DNA of 7,803 nt from CAADGY01 sp900696665. Lineage in GTDB: Bacteria; Acidobacteriota; Terriglobia; Bryobacterales; Bryobacteraceae. The DNA is taken from contig JAPSFM010000166.1 of assembly GCA_035063885.1 (NCBI GenBank), forward strand, positions 1 to 7,803. The letters are read 5' to 3'. Positions 1 to 7,674 of this stretch are shown here, one piece after another; positions within the stretch are counted from its first letter, which is position 1, and every line of letters starts with the position of its first letter. A program made the translations under genes and the position numbers. The notes beneath the pieces are model-generated. The model made no database searches and was not told the DNA's origin. It saw only the letters and a program-made list of their open reading frames with translations.

Positions 1-2667
1 GAGGATATCGGGCAGAAGCAAGGCTGGTTTGCCGGCATGAGTCGCATGAGTGCGAAAATCCGGGTTCCCGGTGCCTGGCAGGCACAAGGAGTCGGCAAAC
101 CGGTCGGCGTCCTGCGCCATCACTATGAAGGTGCCGTCTGGTATGGCCGCAACGTGGCAGTACCTTCCGCCTGGCACGGCAAGAAAATCGAACTAGTCGT
201 GGGCGGCGCCTTTACGTACACGACGGCGTACGTGAACGGCTTGCTGGCCGGGGTGCACGAGGGCTTCAGCACGCCGTTCCGCTTCGATATCACTCCGCTG
301 GTAAAACCCGGCAGCACCAACGCCATCGTGCTTCGCGTAGTTAACGTCAAAGACCCGCTGAAGCCGCAGCGGCGCGTATTAAACGTCCGCGACACCTCGG
401 ACCTGGCCGGTGCCCTGAACTTCGCCGCGCCCTGGGGAGGCATCTACCGCAGCGTGTCGCTGGAAGCGCATGAACCAGTATGGGTGGAGCGGATCGCCAT
501 TACAACCGCCATTGCTCCTGCCGCAGCTAAACTGACGGTCCGGCTGCGCAACGATTCGGACACGGAACTCCAAGGCGAGGTCGACGTGCGTATCGTGCCG
601 CGCGGCGGCTCCGAGGGTGCCCGGGGAGCGACCGAAGTGCGCCTGCCAGCAGGAAGCGCGGGCGAAGTTGGCGTTACAGTCCCGGTGGCGGATGCCAGAC
701 TGTGGTCGCCGGAATCCCCTAACCTTTATGAAGCCCGCGTGGCTCTCCGTAAGAGCGGGCGAACCCTGGACAGCACGTCGCAGGTCTTTGGGTTTCGCGA
801 GATCCGAACCGAGGGGCAGAAACTGCTGCTCAATGGTCGCCCGCTGTACTTGCGGGGCTACGGCGACGACAGCTCGGAAATGCTCACTGGCGCGCCACCT
901 TCCGACAAAGCCGTGTACCTCGAGCGCTTGCGAACCGCCAAGGCGCTCGGGTTCAACGCCGTGCGCTTCCACTCAACTACGCCGGCGGCGGAGTGCTTCG
1001 AGGCAGCCGACGAAGTCGGTATTCTGGTGGCGGCCGAACTGCCGGTCGCTTACCAGGAGTACCTGCTGCCGCACAAGGACCTGCTCAGAAACGAGGTAGT
1101 CAGGATCATCGACACTCACCGCAATCATCCTTCATTCTTCTTCTTCACCATGGGCAACGAGTTCGGCCTGCATCGCATCCCGGATGAGCGAGCCAAAGAG
1201 GTATTCCTGGTAGCCGTGCGCGAGCTGGTCTTGCTGGCGAAAAGCCGCTATCCCGAATTGCTCGTCTCCTCGAACTCGGGCTATCTCGTGCCGCCGATGG
1301 ATGTGGCGGTGCCGTATCGGGGATTGGCGACGGACCTCCCAAACATCAAACACGAATACGGCGCCTACTACTCCACGCTGCCTGATCCCTCGCTGATGCC
1401 GTCGTTCACCGGGCCGTTCCAGCCGCTGTGGCTGAGCCGTGCCAAGACCTGGATCGAGCAAAATCGTCTGGCTGCGGAATACCGGATCTATCTGGTGAAC
1501 TCTTGGCGCCTTCACGCCGCCGGCGTGAAAACCTACATCGAAAGGCTACGCAGCATCCGTGAGTTCACCGGGTACTTCTACTGGCTGATCAACGATTACC
1601 CGGGCGGCACGCCGGAGGGCGCGGAATGGAACTGGGGCTGGCTGGACCTGTTCTGGCAATCCAAGTACATCACGCCGCGCGACGGCCGGGAGATGAACGC
1701 CGCAGTTCTACCGCTCATCGACTCCCCGGTGAACTCGCGCACACTGTGGCTGGAAGAAGGCAAGACCATTGAGGTGCTGCTGTCGAATTTCGGCGAATCG
1801 GCCATCGCGGACGGAAAGCTCGCCTGGGAGTTGCGCGCAGGCGGGGAACTGGTTGCCGCAGGCCGGTCCTCAGCCACGGCGGCGCCACTCGGCACGATCG
1901 CGAGAATCGGCCAGATTCGCATCGGGAAGCTTGCCGGCCGGGAGGCGCAGGGATTCGACCTTGAGATCTCGGTGGCCGTGGGAAGCGCCACTTATAGCAA
2001 TCGGTGGAAGCTGTGGGGCTTTCCGCGCGCCGGCCTGCTGGCAAAATCCGATATCCCGGTGAGCAGTCTGGTCAAGTCGGCAGCCCTTAAGCGCTTCTTT
2101 CCGTTTATCCGCGAGGGGGACCCCCCCGCGCCTCCCGGGGTCCTGGTGGCGTCCGACTTCAGCCCGCCGGTACTCGATTTCCTCCAACATGGCGGGCGTG
2201 TGTTGCTGTTGGCCGAGCCGGGACGGTTTGGCGGGCGTACCGCTTACTTTCCGGGCTCCGGCGGAGCGCTCGGCCTGCGCATCGACACCGGCCACGTGTC
2301 GTTACGCGGATTTCCGAACGACGGCTATCCGGACTTGCAATTTTACAACCTGCTGGAAGGTGGTACGCAATTCGCGCTGAGCCCGAAGCTGCCGGACATT
2401 ATCGGTGGCTTGCGCATGACCCGCACCAACCGCGAAAACGTGCTTTCCCGCGTGACTTTCCTTTCCGAGGCGCGGGTGGGTAAAGGCCGACTGTTGTTCT
2501 GCGGCCTGAACGTCCGTCCGAACCTGGATGAAACCTGCCCCGAGGCGTTGTACCTCTTTGACCGGTTATTGCGTTACGTTGCCAGCGCGGAATTCGAGCC
2601 GGCGGTAGGACTTGCGGTGGAGGTCATGGACGAAATCAGGGTGCCGTACACGGAGATGATTCACTGA
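1..2667 (+). CDS. Glycoside hydrolase family 2-like enzyme with C-terminal GATase-like domain (5' truncated)
   Basis: Probable retaining glycosidase of the GH2 superfamily; the sugar released cannot be told from sequence. The frame is open to base 1, and the codons before the first ATG (position 37) already read as family sequence, so the true start and any signal peptide lie left of the window. Numbering visible codons from base 1 (888 residues): a jelly-roll sugar-binding domain spans about 20-165, an Ig-like beta-sandwich 165-270, and a TIM barrel from about 274 (KLLLNGRPLYLRG) to 560. The barrel carries HRNHPS at 373 and MGNEFG, with E387 the likely acid/base. E452 in KHEYG is the likely nucleophile. 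YWLINDYPGG near 527 resembles the barrel end of GH2-like enzymes from Bacteroidetes and Acidobacteria. A beta-rich segment follows (about 575-690). The last part (about 690-870; HGGRVLLLAEPG near 731, GKGRLLFCGLNV near 828) looks like a class I glutamine amidotransferase-like fold, probably non-catalytic. A TonB-dependent receptor gene follows 78 bases downstream on the same strand. GH2-type assignment is firm; substrate is unknown. Confidence 0.88.
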   Translation, partial: EDIGQKQGWFAGMSRMSAKIRVPGAWQAQGVGKPVGVLRHHYEGAVWYGRNVAVPSAWHGKKIELVVGGAFTYTTAYVNGLLAGVHEGFSTPFRFDITPLVKPGSTNAIVLRVVNVKDPLKPQRRVLNVRDTSDLAGALNFAAPWGGIYRSVSLEAHEPVWVERIAITTAIAPAAAKLTVRLRNDSDTELQGEVDVRIVPRGGSEGARGATEVRLPAGSAGEVGVTVPVADARLWSPESPNLYEARVALRKSGRTLDSTSQVFGFREIRTEGQKLLLNGRPLYLRGYGDDSSEMLTGAPPSDKAVYLERLRTAKALGFNAVRFHSTTPAAECFEAADEVGILVAAELPVAYQEYLLPHKDLLRNEVVRIIDTHRNHPSFFFFTMGNEFGLHRIPDERAKEVFLVAVRELVLLAKSRYPELLVSSNSGYLVPPMDVAVPYRGLATDLPNIKHEYGAYYSTLPDPSLMPSFTGPFQPLWLSRAKTWIEQNRLAAEYRIYLVNSWRLHAAGVKTYIERLRSIREFTGYFYWLINDYPGGTPEGAEWNWGWLDLFWQSKYITPRDGREMNAAVLPLIDSPVNSRTLWLEEGKTIEVLLSNFGESAIADGKLAWELRAGGELVAAGRSSATAAPLGTIARIGQIRIGKLAGREAQGFDLEISVAVGSATYSNRWKLWGFPRAGLLAKSDIPVSSLVKSAALKRFFPFIREGDPPAPPGVLVASDFSPPVLDFLQHGGRVLLLAEPGRFGGRTAYFPGSGGALGLRIDTGHVSLRGFPNDGYPDLQFYNLLEGGTQFALSPKLPDIIGGLRMTRTNRENVLSRVTFLSEARVGKGRLLFCGLNVRPNLDETCPEALYLFDRLLRYVASAEFEPAVGLAVEVMDEIRVPYTEMIH

Positions 2668-2734
2668 TCTTCGCAAATCGCTAACGAGCTGCGTAGCCGC
2701 GCGGCCGGTAGGTCCGGGCGGCGCGCGTCAGGAC

Positions 2735-2739
2735 AGGAG
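2735..2739 (+). promoter_or_regulatory. Ribosome binding site of the TonB-dependent receptor gene
   Basis: AGGAG lies six bases before the ATG at 2746. This is near-ideal spacing and supports that start, which also begins a clean signal peptide. I saw no convincing promoter or terminator in the 78-base gap after the glycosidase gene, so co-transcription from upstream is plausible but unproven. Confidence 0.75.
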
Positions 2740-2745
2740 CTTATT

Positions 2746-5700
2746 ATGAAACATGCTCGCTTTTGTGTGGTTCTGGGTGTTCTGATGGTGGCCGCGGACG
2801 GGAGCGTTTTGGCGCAGTCCTCGGAATTCACCGGCCAAGTCACCGACATTACGGGTGCCGTTATTGCAGGCGCAAACATCACTGCGCGGCACCTCAGCAC
2901 CGGCGTCAGCCGAAGCACAATCACTAACGAAGGAGGCTACTACACCATCCGGCTGCTCAATTCGGGTCCCTACGAGTTGATCGCGCAGTCGGCCGGGTTC
3001 AAGTCCATCACGCGGTCCGGCATCACTTTGGAGATCGCCCAGACCGCGCGTGTTGATTTCCGCCTGGAGGTGGGCGAAGTGCGCGAGCAGGTGGTGGTCA
3101 ACGATTCCGCCCCGATTCTGCAGACCGAGAGCGCCTCCGTCTCGCAGTTGATCAGCCAGCAGTCCGTGCTGGACCTGCCGCTCAACGGGCGCAACTTCAC
3201 GGCTCTGGCCACGCTGGTCCCGGGCACGGTCGGCGGCGGTGGCTCAAGCTGGGTGGACAGCTATGGAGTCGTGGTCAACGGTATGCGGGCATCCAGCACG
3301 TCTTTTGTCATCGACGGAGTGAGCGCCACCAACCAGACGTTCAGCGGCACTTCCCTGACTCCGCCCCCGGATGCCATCCAGGAATTCAAGGTGCACACTA
3401 ACAGCCTATCAGCCGAGCATGGGCAGGGCGGCGCCGTCATTAATGTTCAACTGAAATCCGGTACTAACGAGCTTCACGGTGGCTTCTACGATTTTGTGCG
3501 CAACGAGAAGCTGGACGCGCGGAACTTCTTCGCCCGGAGAAACGCACCGCTGCGGCAGAACCAGTTCGGCGGCCAACTGGGGGGCCCGCTGATCAGGAAC
3601 CGCTCGTTTCTGTTCGGCGACTACGAAGGCACGGTGGTGCGGACGGGCAGCACAAGGAATGCCGTCGTGCCATCGCCGGCCATCCGTAGTGGAGATTTTT
3701 CCGGTCTGACAACCATCAAGGATCCGCTGAGCGGCACGCCATTCCCTGGCAACCGTATCCCAGCTAACCGCACGTCACCGCAAGCACTCTATTTTCTGGA
3801 CTTCATTCCCCAGCCGAACAGTCCTACCGGAACCTATATCGACAACGCCCGCGCGACCAGCGATACGCACCAGTTTGATGTCCGGTTCGATCATCACTTC
3901 AGCGAAATGGCCCAGGTGAACGCGACCTACAGCTTCCAGCAGCGGAACCGCGTTTCGCCCGGTGGTCTTCCCGAGAACGGTGGGACCACGGCGGACCTGA
4001 GGTTCCAGCGGATCGGCATCGGCGAAATCCATACGTTCAATCCGAGCACCATGAACGAGTTTCGCGTTGGCTATCTGCGCTCCGTCTCCACTCAGACACA
4101 GCAGGGGCTGGGGACTGACCATGCCGCCAAGGCGGGTATCGGTGGCCTCCAGCAGACGGCGGCCGAGTTCCCAGGTTTTCCGGGCCTGGGTATCTCCGGA
4201 TATACCGGATTCAACGCAAACTTCTGGGTGCCCATCCGGTTCCGCGAAGTCATGTTCGAGTTACGCGACAACATCTCGTGGGTCCGCAATACCCACACCA
4301 TCCGCGCCGGCTTTTACTACCGCCATATGCGGGAGGACAGTTTCAATGCCGGTTACAGCCGCGGCAACCTGAGCTTCACGGGGGTTTACTCCGGTGAGAG
4401 CTTCGCCGACTACCTGCTGGGTTATCCCTATAGCGGCAACCGCAGCTTTCCGCGTAACCTCTCCGGGATCATCCAGCACAACGAGAACGCCTACATCCAG
4501 GACGACTGGAAGGTCACCCCGCGGCTCACCTTGAACCTGGGTCTGCGCTATGAGCTGAATCACCCTGCTACCGGCCTGCACAACCAGGCTGCCTCGCTCG
4601 ACTTCCTCCGGCGTCGCATCCTGGTCTCCTCCGATGACCAGGGCAATATCAACCTGACGTCGCAGCAGGTGAGCAAGTTTGCCTATCCCATGTTCGCTGA
4701 CGTCATTGTGCCGTCATCGAAGGCCGGTCTGCCGCGCACTTTGCGTCTTGTGGACGCCAATAATTTCGCTCCAAGGGTGGGGGCCGCGGTACAACTGCCA
4801 CATAATTTTGTCCTCCGGTCCGGCTACGGCTTTCTCTATGCTCTGGAACAGGGCAACCAGATGGTCAGCACCCAGATGATTAACATTCCGTTCATCGCCG
4901 ACGAACTGTCGAACTTCAATACTAGGCCTGTCCCCACCAAAGATATGACCAACTTTTTCCAGCCGTTCAGCACGAGCGGATTCGGTCTGGGCCCGGTATT
5001 CTTTTTCGACCTTGATCCAAACCGCCGCGATTTGTATTTACAGCAATGGAATTTCGCCGTGCAAACCTCGATTGGCGGAGCCGTGTCTTTGGAAGCGGCA
5101 TACGTTGGCAGCAAAGGCACCAAGTTGTCCTTTTCTGTTCCCCGGAACGTTCCGGACCCCGGGCCTGGCAGCATCCAGGCCCGGCGGGAATGGTCGCGTT
5201 TCGGCGAAGGCGTATACCTCAGCAGCATGGGTAACTCCACTTACAACTCGCTTCAGATGAAAGCGGAAGTCCGCAATCGGCGTGGGTTTTCCATGCTGGC
5301 CTCCTACACATTTGGCAAGTCCATCAGCGACCAGAGCGGCGACAATCAGAACTCGTCGGTACAGGACCCGCGCAACCCCCGTGCCGAAAAGGGCCGTGAC
5401 AGTTGGGACCGGCGTCACATCTTCATCTTCAGCTCGACTTACGCGCTACCGTTCTTCGGCAACACATCGGGCTTGGTCCGGCACGTGCTTGGCGGCTGGA
5501 ACGTTTCCAACGTGGTGGCCATGTGGACTGGGGCCCCCTTTACCCCAGGGATCAGCGTGGACACGGCGAACACCGGGCGGAGCATGCGGCCCGACCGCAT
5601 CGCCGACGGCCGGCTTGCCCAGCCCACGATTGAGCGCTGGTTCGACCCCGCGGCATTTCGCATCCCGGGGCAGTATACCTACGGCAACAGCGGGCGGAAT

Positions 5701-5931
5701 ATCCTGGAGGGGCCATCAACCCGGCGCTGGGATTTCGGCGTGCTGAAGAACTTTCCGATTCATCTGCTAGGCGAAGGCTCCACGCTCCAGTTCCGGGCGG
5801 AGTTCTTCAACTTTTTAAACACGCCCCCGTTCGGCACGCCAACGGCGAACATCCAGTCTTCCAGGGTAGGCCAGATCTTGAGCGCTGGGGCTCCGCGCCA
5901 GATCCAGTTTGCACTGAAGGTGATGTTTTGA
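2746..5931 (+). CDS. TonB-dependent outer-membrane receptor, Oar-like, with carboxypeptidase-regulatory-like domain
   Basis: Outer-membrane beta-barrel receptor expected to import a ligand using TonB/ExbBD energy; the ligand is unknown. The start is set by an AGGAG site and by a signal peptide (MKHARFCVVLGVL..., likely cut after SVLA, A23|Q24). A carboxypeptidase-regulatory-like beta-sandwich covers about 26-108 (GQVTDITGAVIAGANI, NEGGYYTIRLL). The plug domain covers about 112-235, with LPLNGRNF at 144 and a VIDGVSA segment near 190. The barrel follows to the end, with QDDWKVTPRLTLNLGLRYE from 585 and FFNFLNTPPFGTP near 1019. The C-terminus (FALKVMF) ends in Phe, as expected for insertion by the Bam machinery. 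No clear TonB box is evident; the mature chain runs almost directly into the regulatory-like domain. The 1061-residue length is normal for acidobacterial receptors of this type and the gene looks intact. It follows a GH2-like glycosidase, suggesting a sugar-bearing substrate. It is not a SusC, since no SusD partner is present. Confidence 0.93.
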   Translation: MKHARFCVVLGVLMVAADGSVLAQSSEFTGQVTDITGAVIAGANITARHLSTGVSRSTITNEGGYYTIRLLNSGPYELIAQSAGFKSITRSGITLEIAQTARVDFRLEVGEVREQVVVNDSAPILQTESASVSQLISQQSVLDLPLNGRNFTALATLVPGTVGGGGSSWVDSYGVVVNGMRASSTSFVIDGVSATNQTFSGTSLTPPPDAIQEFKVHTNSLSAEHGQGGAVINVQLKSGTNELHGGFYDFVRNEKLDARNFFARRNAPLRQNQFGGQLGGPLIRNRSFLFGDYEGTVVRTGSTRNAVVPSPAIRSGDFSGLTTIKDPLSGTPFPGNRIPANRTSPQALYFLDFIPQPNSPTGTYIDNARATSDTHQFDVRFDHHFSEMAQVNATYSFQQRNRVSPGGLPENGGTTADLRFQRIGIGEIHTFNPSTMNEFRVGYLRSVSTQTQQGLGTDHAAKAGIGGLQQTAAEFPGFPGLGISGYTGFNANFWVPIRFREVMFELRDNISWVRNTHTIRAGFYYRHMREDSFNAGYSRGNLSFTGVYSGESFADYLLGYPYSGNRSFPRNLSGIIQHNENAYIQDDWKVTPRLTLNLGLRYELNHPATGLHNQAASLDFLRRRILVSSDDQGNINLTSQQVSKFAYPMFADVIVPSSKAGLPRTLRLVDANNFAPRVGAAVQLPHNFVLRSGYGFLYALEQGNQMVSTQMINIPFIADELSNFNTRPVPTKDMTNFFQPFSTSGFGLGPVFFFDLDPNRRDLYLQQWNFAVQTSIGGAVSLEAAYVGSKGTKLSFSVPRNVPDPGPGSIQARREWSRFGEGVYLSSMGNSTYNSLQMKAEVRNRRGFSMLASYTFGKSISDQSGDNQNSSVQDPRNPRAEKGRDSWDRRHIFIFSSTYALPFFGNTSGLVRHVLGGWNVSNVVAMWTGAPFTPGISVDTANTGRSMRPDRIADGRLAQPTIERWFDPAAFRIPGQYTYGNSGRNILEGPSTRRWDFGVLKNFPIHLLGEGSTLQFRAEFFNFLNTPPFGTPTANIQSSRVGQILSAGAPRQIQFALKVMF

Positions 5932-6109
5932 CAGGTGCGCGGCGCTGCTCCCCCCGGGAAGCGTCAAACTCGCGCGGACGCCGCCTTCGGGCTCTTGTGA
6001 ATGTTGACAATGACACGGCGAACATTTTCCTGTGCAGCAGCGGCCGCGACCGTTCCTTGGCACGCCGGCGGAACAAGTTTAACCAGGCGCACGACGCGCC
6101 AAACCTGTC
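5932..6109. other. Intergenic stretch with no recognisable gene
   Basis: This lies between the receptor stop and the start of the subunit-3-like remnant. The frames here give low-complexity, Arg-rich translations with no family resemblance. A TTGACA at 6004-6009 matches a -35 consensus, but no acceptable -10 box lies 16-18 bases downstream. A weak inverted repeat (TTTGAC at 5927-5932, GTCAAA at 5963-5968) has no T-run after it, so I do not call a terminator. Together with the remnant that follows, it makes a 468-base gap without an intact gene before the ceramidase-like gene. Confidence 0.6.
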
Positions 6110-6391
6110 ATGGCGCTCATGGCGGCCAATGAAGCCGGGCCGAAAACCGAGGCGGAACGCTTCTTCGCCGGCCCGAAGCTCATGACTGTGAATGGCTACT
6201 ACAACTCGGCCATCGGCATCCACCACGAATTGCGCTACAAAGGTAACAGGCCTCAGCCAGAGTTCCGGGGCTGGACGCATCCGGAACACGAGATCCGAGC
6301 CGGCGGCGGAGCGCATCATCTTGGGAAGGCCGCGCGCGGTTGGAAGGGGTTCTCGAAAGCGAGTTGGCCTGAATCGACAGCAACGCGTTAA
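6110..6391 (+). pseudogene. Remnant of a gluconate 2-dehydrogenase subunit 3-like gene (C-terminal piece)
   Basis: Positions 6110-6289 encode a segment matching, from memory, the C-terminal end of gluconate 2-dehydrogenase subunit 3 family proteins. These small periplasmic proteins partner FAD-dependent GMC oxidoreductases. The visible signature is MAANEAGPKTEAERFF, then MTVNGYYNSAIGIHHELRYKG, then EFRGWTHPEHE. Family members usually have Cys in the EF-x-G-C-THPEH ending; here codon 6272-6274 is TGG (Trp). The N-terminal half is missing: the frame is closed by a TAA at 6080-6082 and nothing upstream in other frames resembles the family. After HPEH the reading frame lacks its expected stop and runs about 33 further codons of unfamiliar sequence to TAA at 6389-6391. 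No GMC partner gene is in the window. I therefore read it as a decayed or truncated gene rather than a functional 93-residue protein, although a gene caller might report it as a small CDS. Confidence 0.65.
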
Positions 6392-6399
6392 TTTGATTT

Positions 6400-7674
6400 A
6401 TGTTTCGATTCCTAATCTTCGTTGCGCTCTTCCATTCCACGGCCATAGCGGAATTTCGCGCCGCCGCTGTCAAGATCGATATCACCCCGTCCGACGTCCA
6501 GCCATTGCTCGGCTACGGCGCACGCAAGTCAACCGGGGTGCACGACCCGCTCTTCCACCGTATCGCCGCTTTGGATGACGGCAAGCTCCAGTTCTTTCTC
6601 GTCTCCACCGATATCGCATTGATCTCCCCGTCGTTTTTCGACGGCTTCGCTGCCGAACTCGAGCGGGAAACGGGCATCAGTCCCCGGCAGGTGTGGTGGA
6701 CCAGCACCCACAGCCATTCCGCTCCCGAGGTCGGCCCGCCGGGCCTGCCGAAGGTCTTCATGCCCGAGCGCTACCGGCACCAGCCTGACATGCAGTACGC
6801 CAACAGCGTCCAGCGCAGCCTCATCGATGGAATCAAAGAGGCGCGCGCCCGGCTGGCGCCGGCCCGCCTCGCCGTCGGTGAGGGTTTCGCAATGGCGAAC
6901 ATCAACCGCCGTGCGCGCGACGTGGATGGGCGCATCAGGCTGGGCCTGAACCCCTACGGGCCGGTGGATCGCCAGATCGGTGTGATCCGCCTGGAGCGCG
7001 TGGACGGCACGCCCATTGCCGCTGTCGCGAACTACGCCATTCATGGCACTGCGCTAGGCGGAGCCAACACCCTGATCAGCGGAGATGTGCCGGGCCTCGT
7101 GGCCGGCTACGTGGAGGAGAAGATTCGGGCTCCTTTGCTTTTTGTCAACGGCGCGGCTGGAGACGTGGCCCCCATATACTCCGGCTATCCGGATTTCCAC
7201 AGCGCGCATATTACTGAATTTAACGTGTTGCTCGGCGATCGCATCCTCGAAGCGCTCACCCGGCTTCCGCAGGCCCAAGGCAAGATCACTTTGCGGCTCG
7301 CCGAAACGATCGTGGAGACACCTCGGAAGCAGGGTTTACACTGGGCGGAAGATCTCGCGGCCTATACGCGCACAGGTGCTGATGGCACCAACCTGGTACG
7401 ACTCCCCATCCGGTTTCTAGGAATCAACGCCGATACGGTCATCTGGGCTGCCCCGCTCGAGATGTTCTGCGAGATTGCAATGAGAGTCCGGGAGCAGGCA
7501 CCGTTTCGTCACACGTTCTTTTTCGGTTATACCAACGGGTGGCTTGGGTATCTGCCCACCAAGAGGGCGTTCGGCGAAGGCGGCTACGAGCCCAACACCT
7601 CCCCTTTCACGGAGCGTGCGGAGGAAGACCTCATCGAAGCAGTCATCGCCTTATTGCACGGATGGTCGCGGTAG
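6400..7674 (+). CDS. Neutral/alkaline ceramidase-family secreted hydrolase (N-terminal catalytic domain only)
   Basis: Member of the neutral/alkaline non-lysosomal ceramidase superfamily, whose characterised enzymes are zinc amidases that split the N-acyl bond of ceramide. The ATG at 6400 is preceded by an in-frame TGA at 6394-6396, so no earlier start is possible. No Shine-Dalgarno is visible in the AT-rich leader. Residues 1-17 form a signal peptide (MFRFLIFVALFHSTAIA, AIA cleavage site), placing the enzyme in the periplasm or outside. Family motifs in order: ITPSD near 27; THSHS with H104 and H106; NYAIHGTALG with H215, followed by LISGDVPG; NGAAGDVAP at 250-258; APLE with E354; GYTNGWLGYLPT at 376-387; GGYEP with Y396. 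H104/H106, H215, E354 and a Tyr fit the zinc-site pattern. The catalytic Ser of GDVSP is Ala257 here. At 424 residues it lacks the C-terminal domain of the ~650-residue ceramidases. Substrate is therefore uncertain; an amide or ester hydrolase is a cautious description. Confidence 0.85.
   Translation: MFRFLIFVALFHSTAIAEFRAAAVKIDITPSDVQPLLGYGARKSTGVHDPLFHRIAALDDGKLQFFLVSTDIALISPSFFDGFAAELERETGISPRQVWWTSTHSHSAPEVGPPGLPKVFMPERYRHQPDMQYANSVQRSLIDGIKEARARLAPARLAVGEGFAMANINRRARDVDGRIRLGLNPYGPVDRQIGVIRLERVDGTPIAAVANYAIHGTALGGANTLISGDVPGLVAGYVEEKIRAPLLFVNGAAGDVAPIYSGYPDFHSAHITEFNVLLGDRILEALTRLPQAQGKITLRLAETIVETPRKQGLHWAEDLAAYTRTGADGTNLVRLPIRFLGINADTVIWAAPLEMFCEIAMRVREQAPFRHTFFFGYTNGWLGYLPTKRAFGEGGYEPNTSPFTERAEEDLIEAVIALLHGWSR

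Noticed and set aside
37..39. ATG at 37 as the true start of the glycosidase gene
   Set aside because: The frame is open to base 1 and the preceding codons already look like family sequence. There is no ribosome binding site or signal peptide at 37, so the gene is truncated by the window edge.
1870..2295. Long antisense open frames across the glycosidase and receptor genes
   Set aside because: These are typical of GC-rich coding DNA. They lack ribosome binding sites and recognisable domains, and lie opposite strongly supported genes.
2696..2705. Perfect palindrome GCCGCGCGGC between the glycosidase and receptor genes
   Set aside because: It has no loop and no following T-run, and is a short GC palindrome expected by chance in GC-rich DNA.
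2746..5931. SusC-type receptor of a SusCD polysaccharide-utilisation locus
   Set aside because: No SusD-like gene is present, and the LPLNGRNF plug motif and C-terminal pattern fit the Oar-like acidobacterial group instead.
5927..5968. Inverted repeat TTTGAC/GTCAAA after the receptor gene as a terminator
   Set aside because: The stem is only six base pairs with a 30-base interior that does not pair cleanly, it starts inside the coding sequence, and no T-run follows.
6004..6030. TTGACA at 6004-6009 as a promoter -35 box
   Set aside because: No acceptable -10 hexamer lies at 16-18 bases; the nearest AT-rich hexamer is only about 11 bases away.
6192..6578. 128-codon + strand frame overlapping the remnant and the ceramidase-like gene start
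   Set aside because: Its translation is low-complexity and Arg/Ser-rich with no family resemblance, and it conflicts with the well-supported ceramidase-like gene and its signal peptide.
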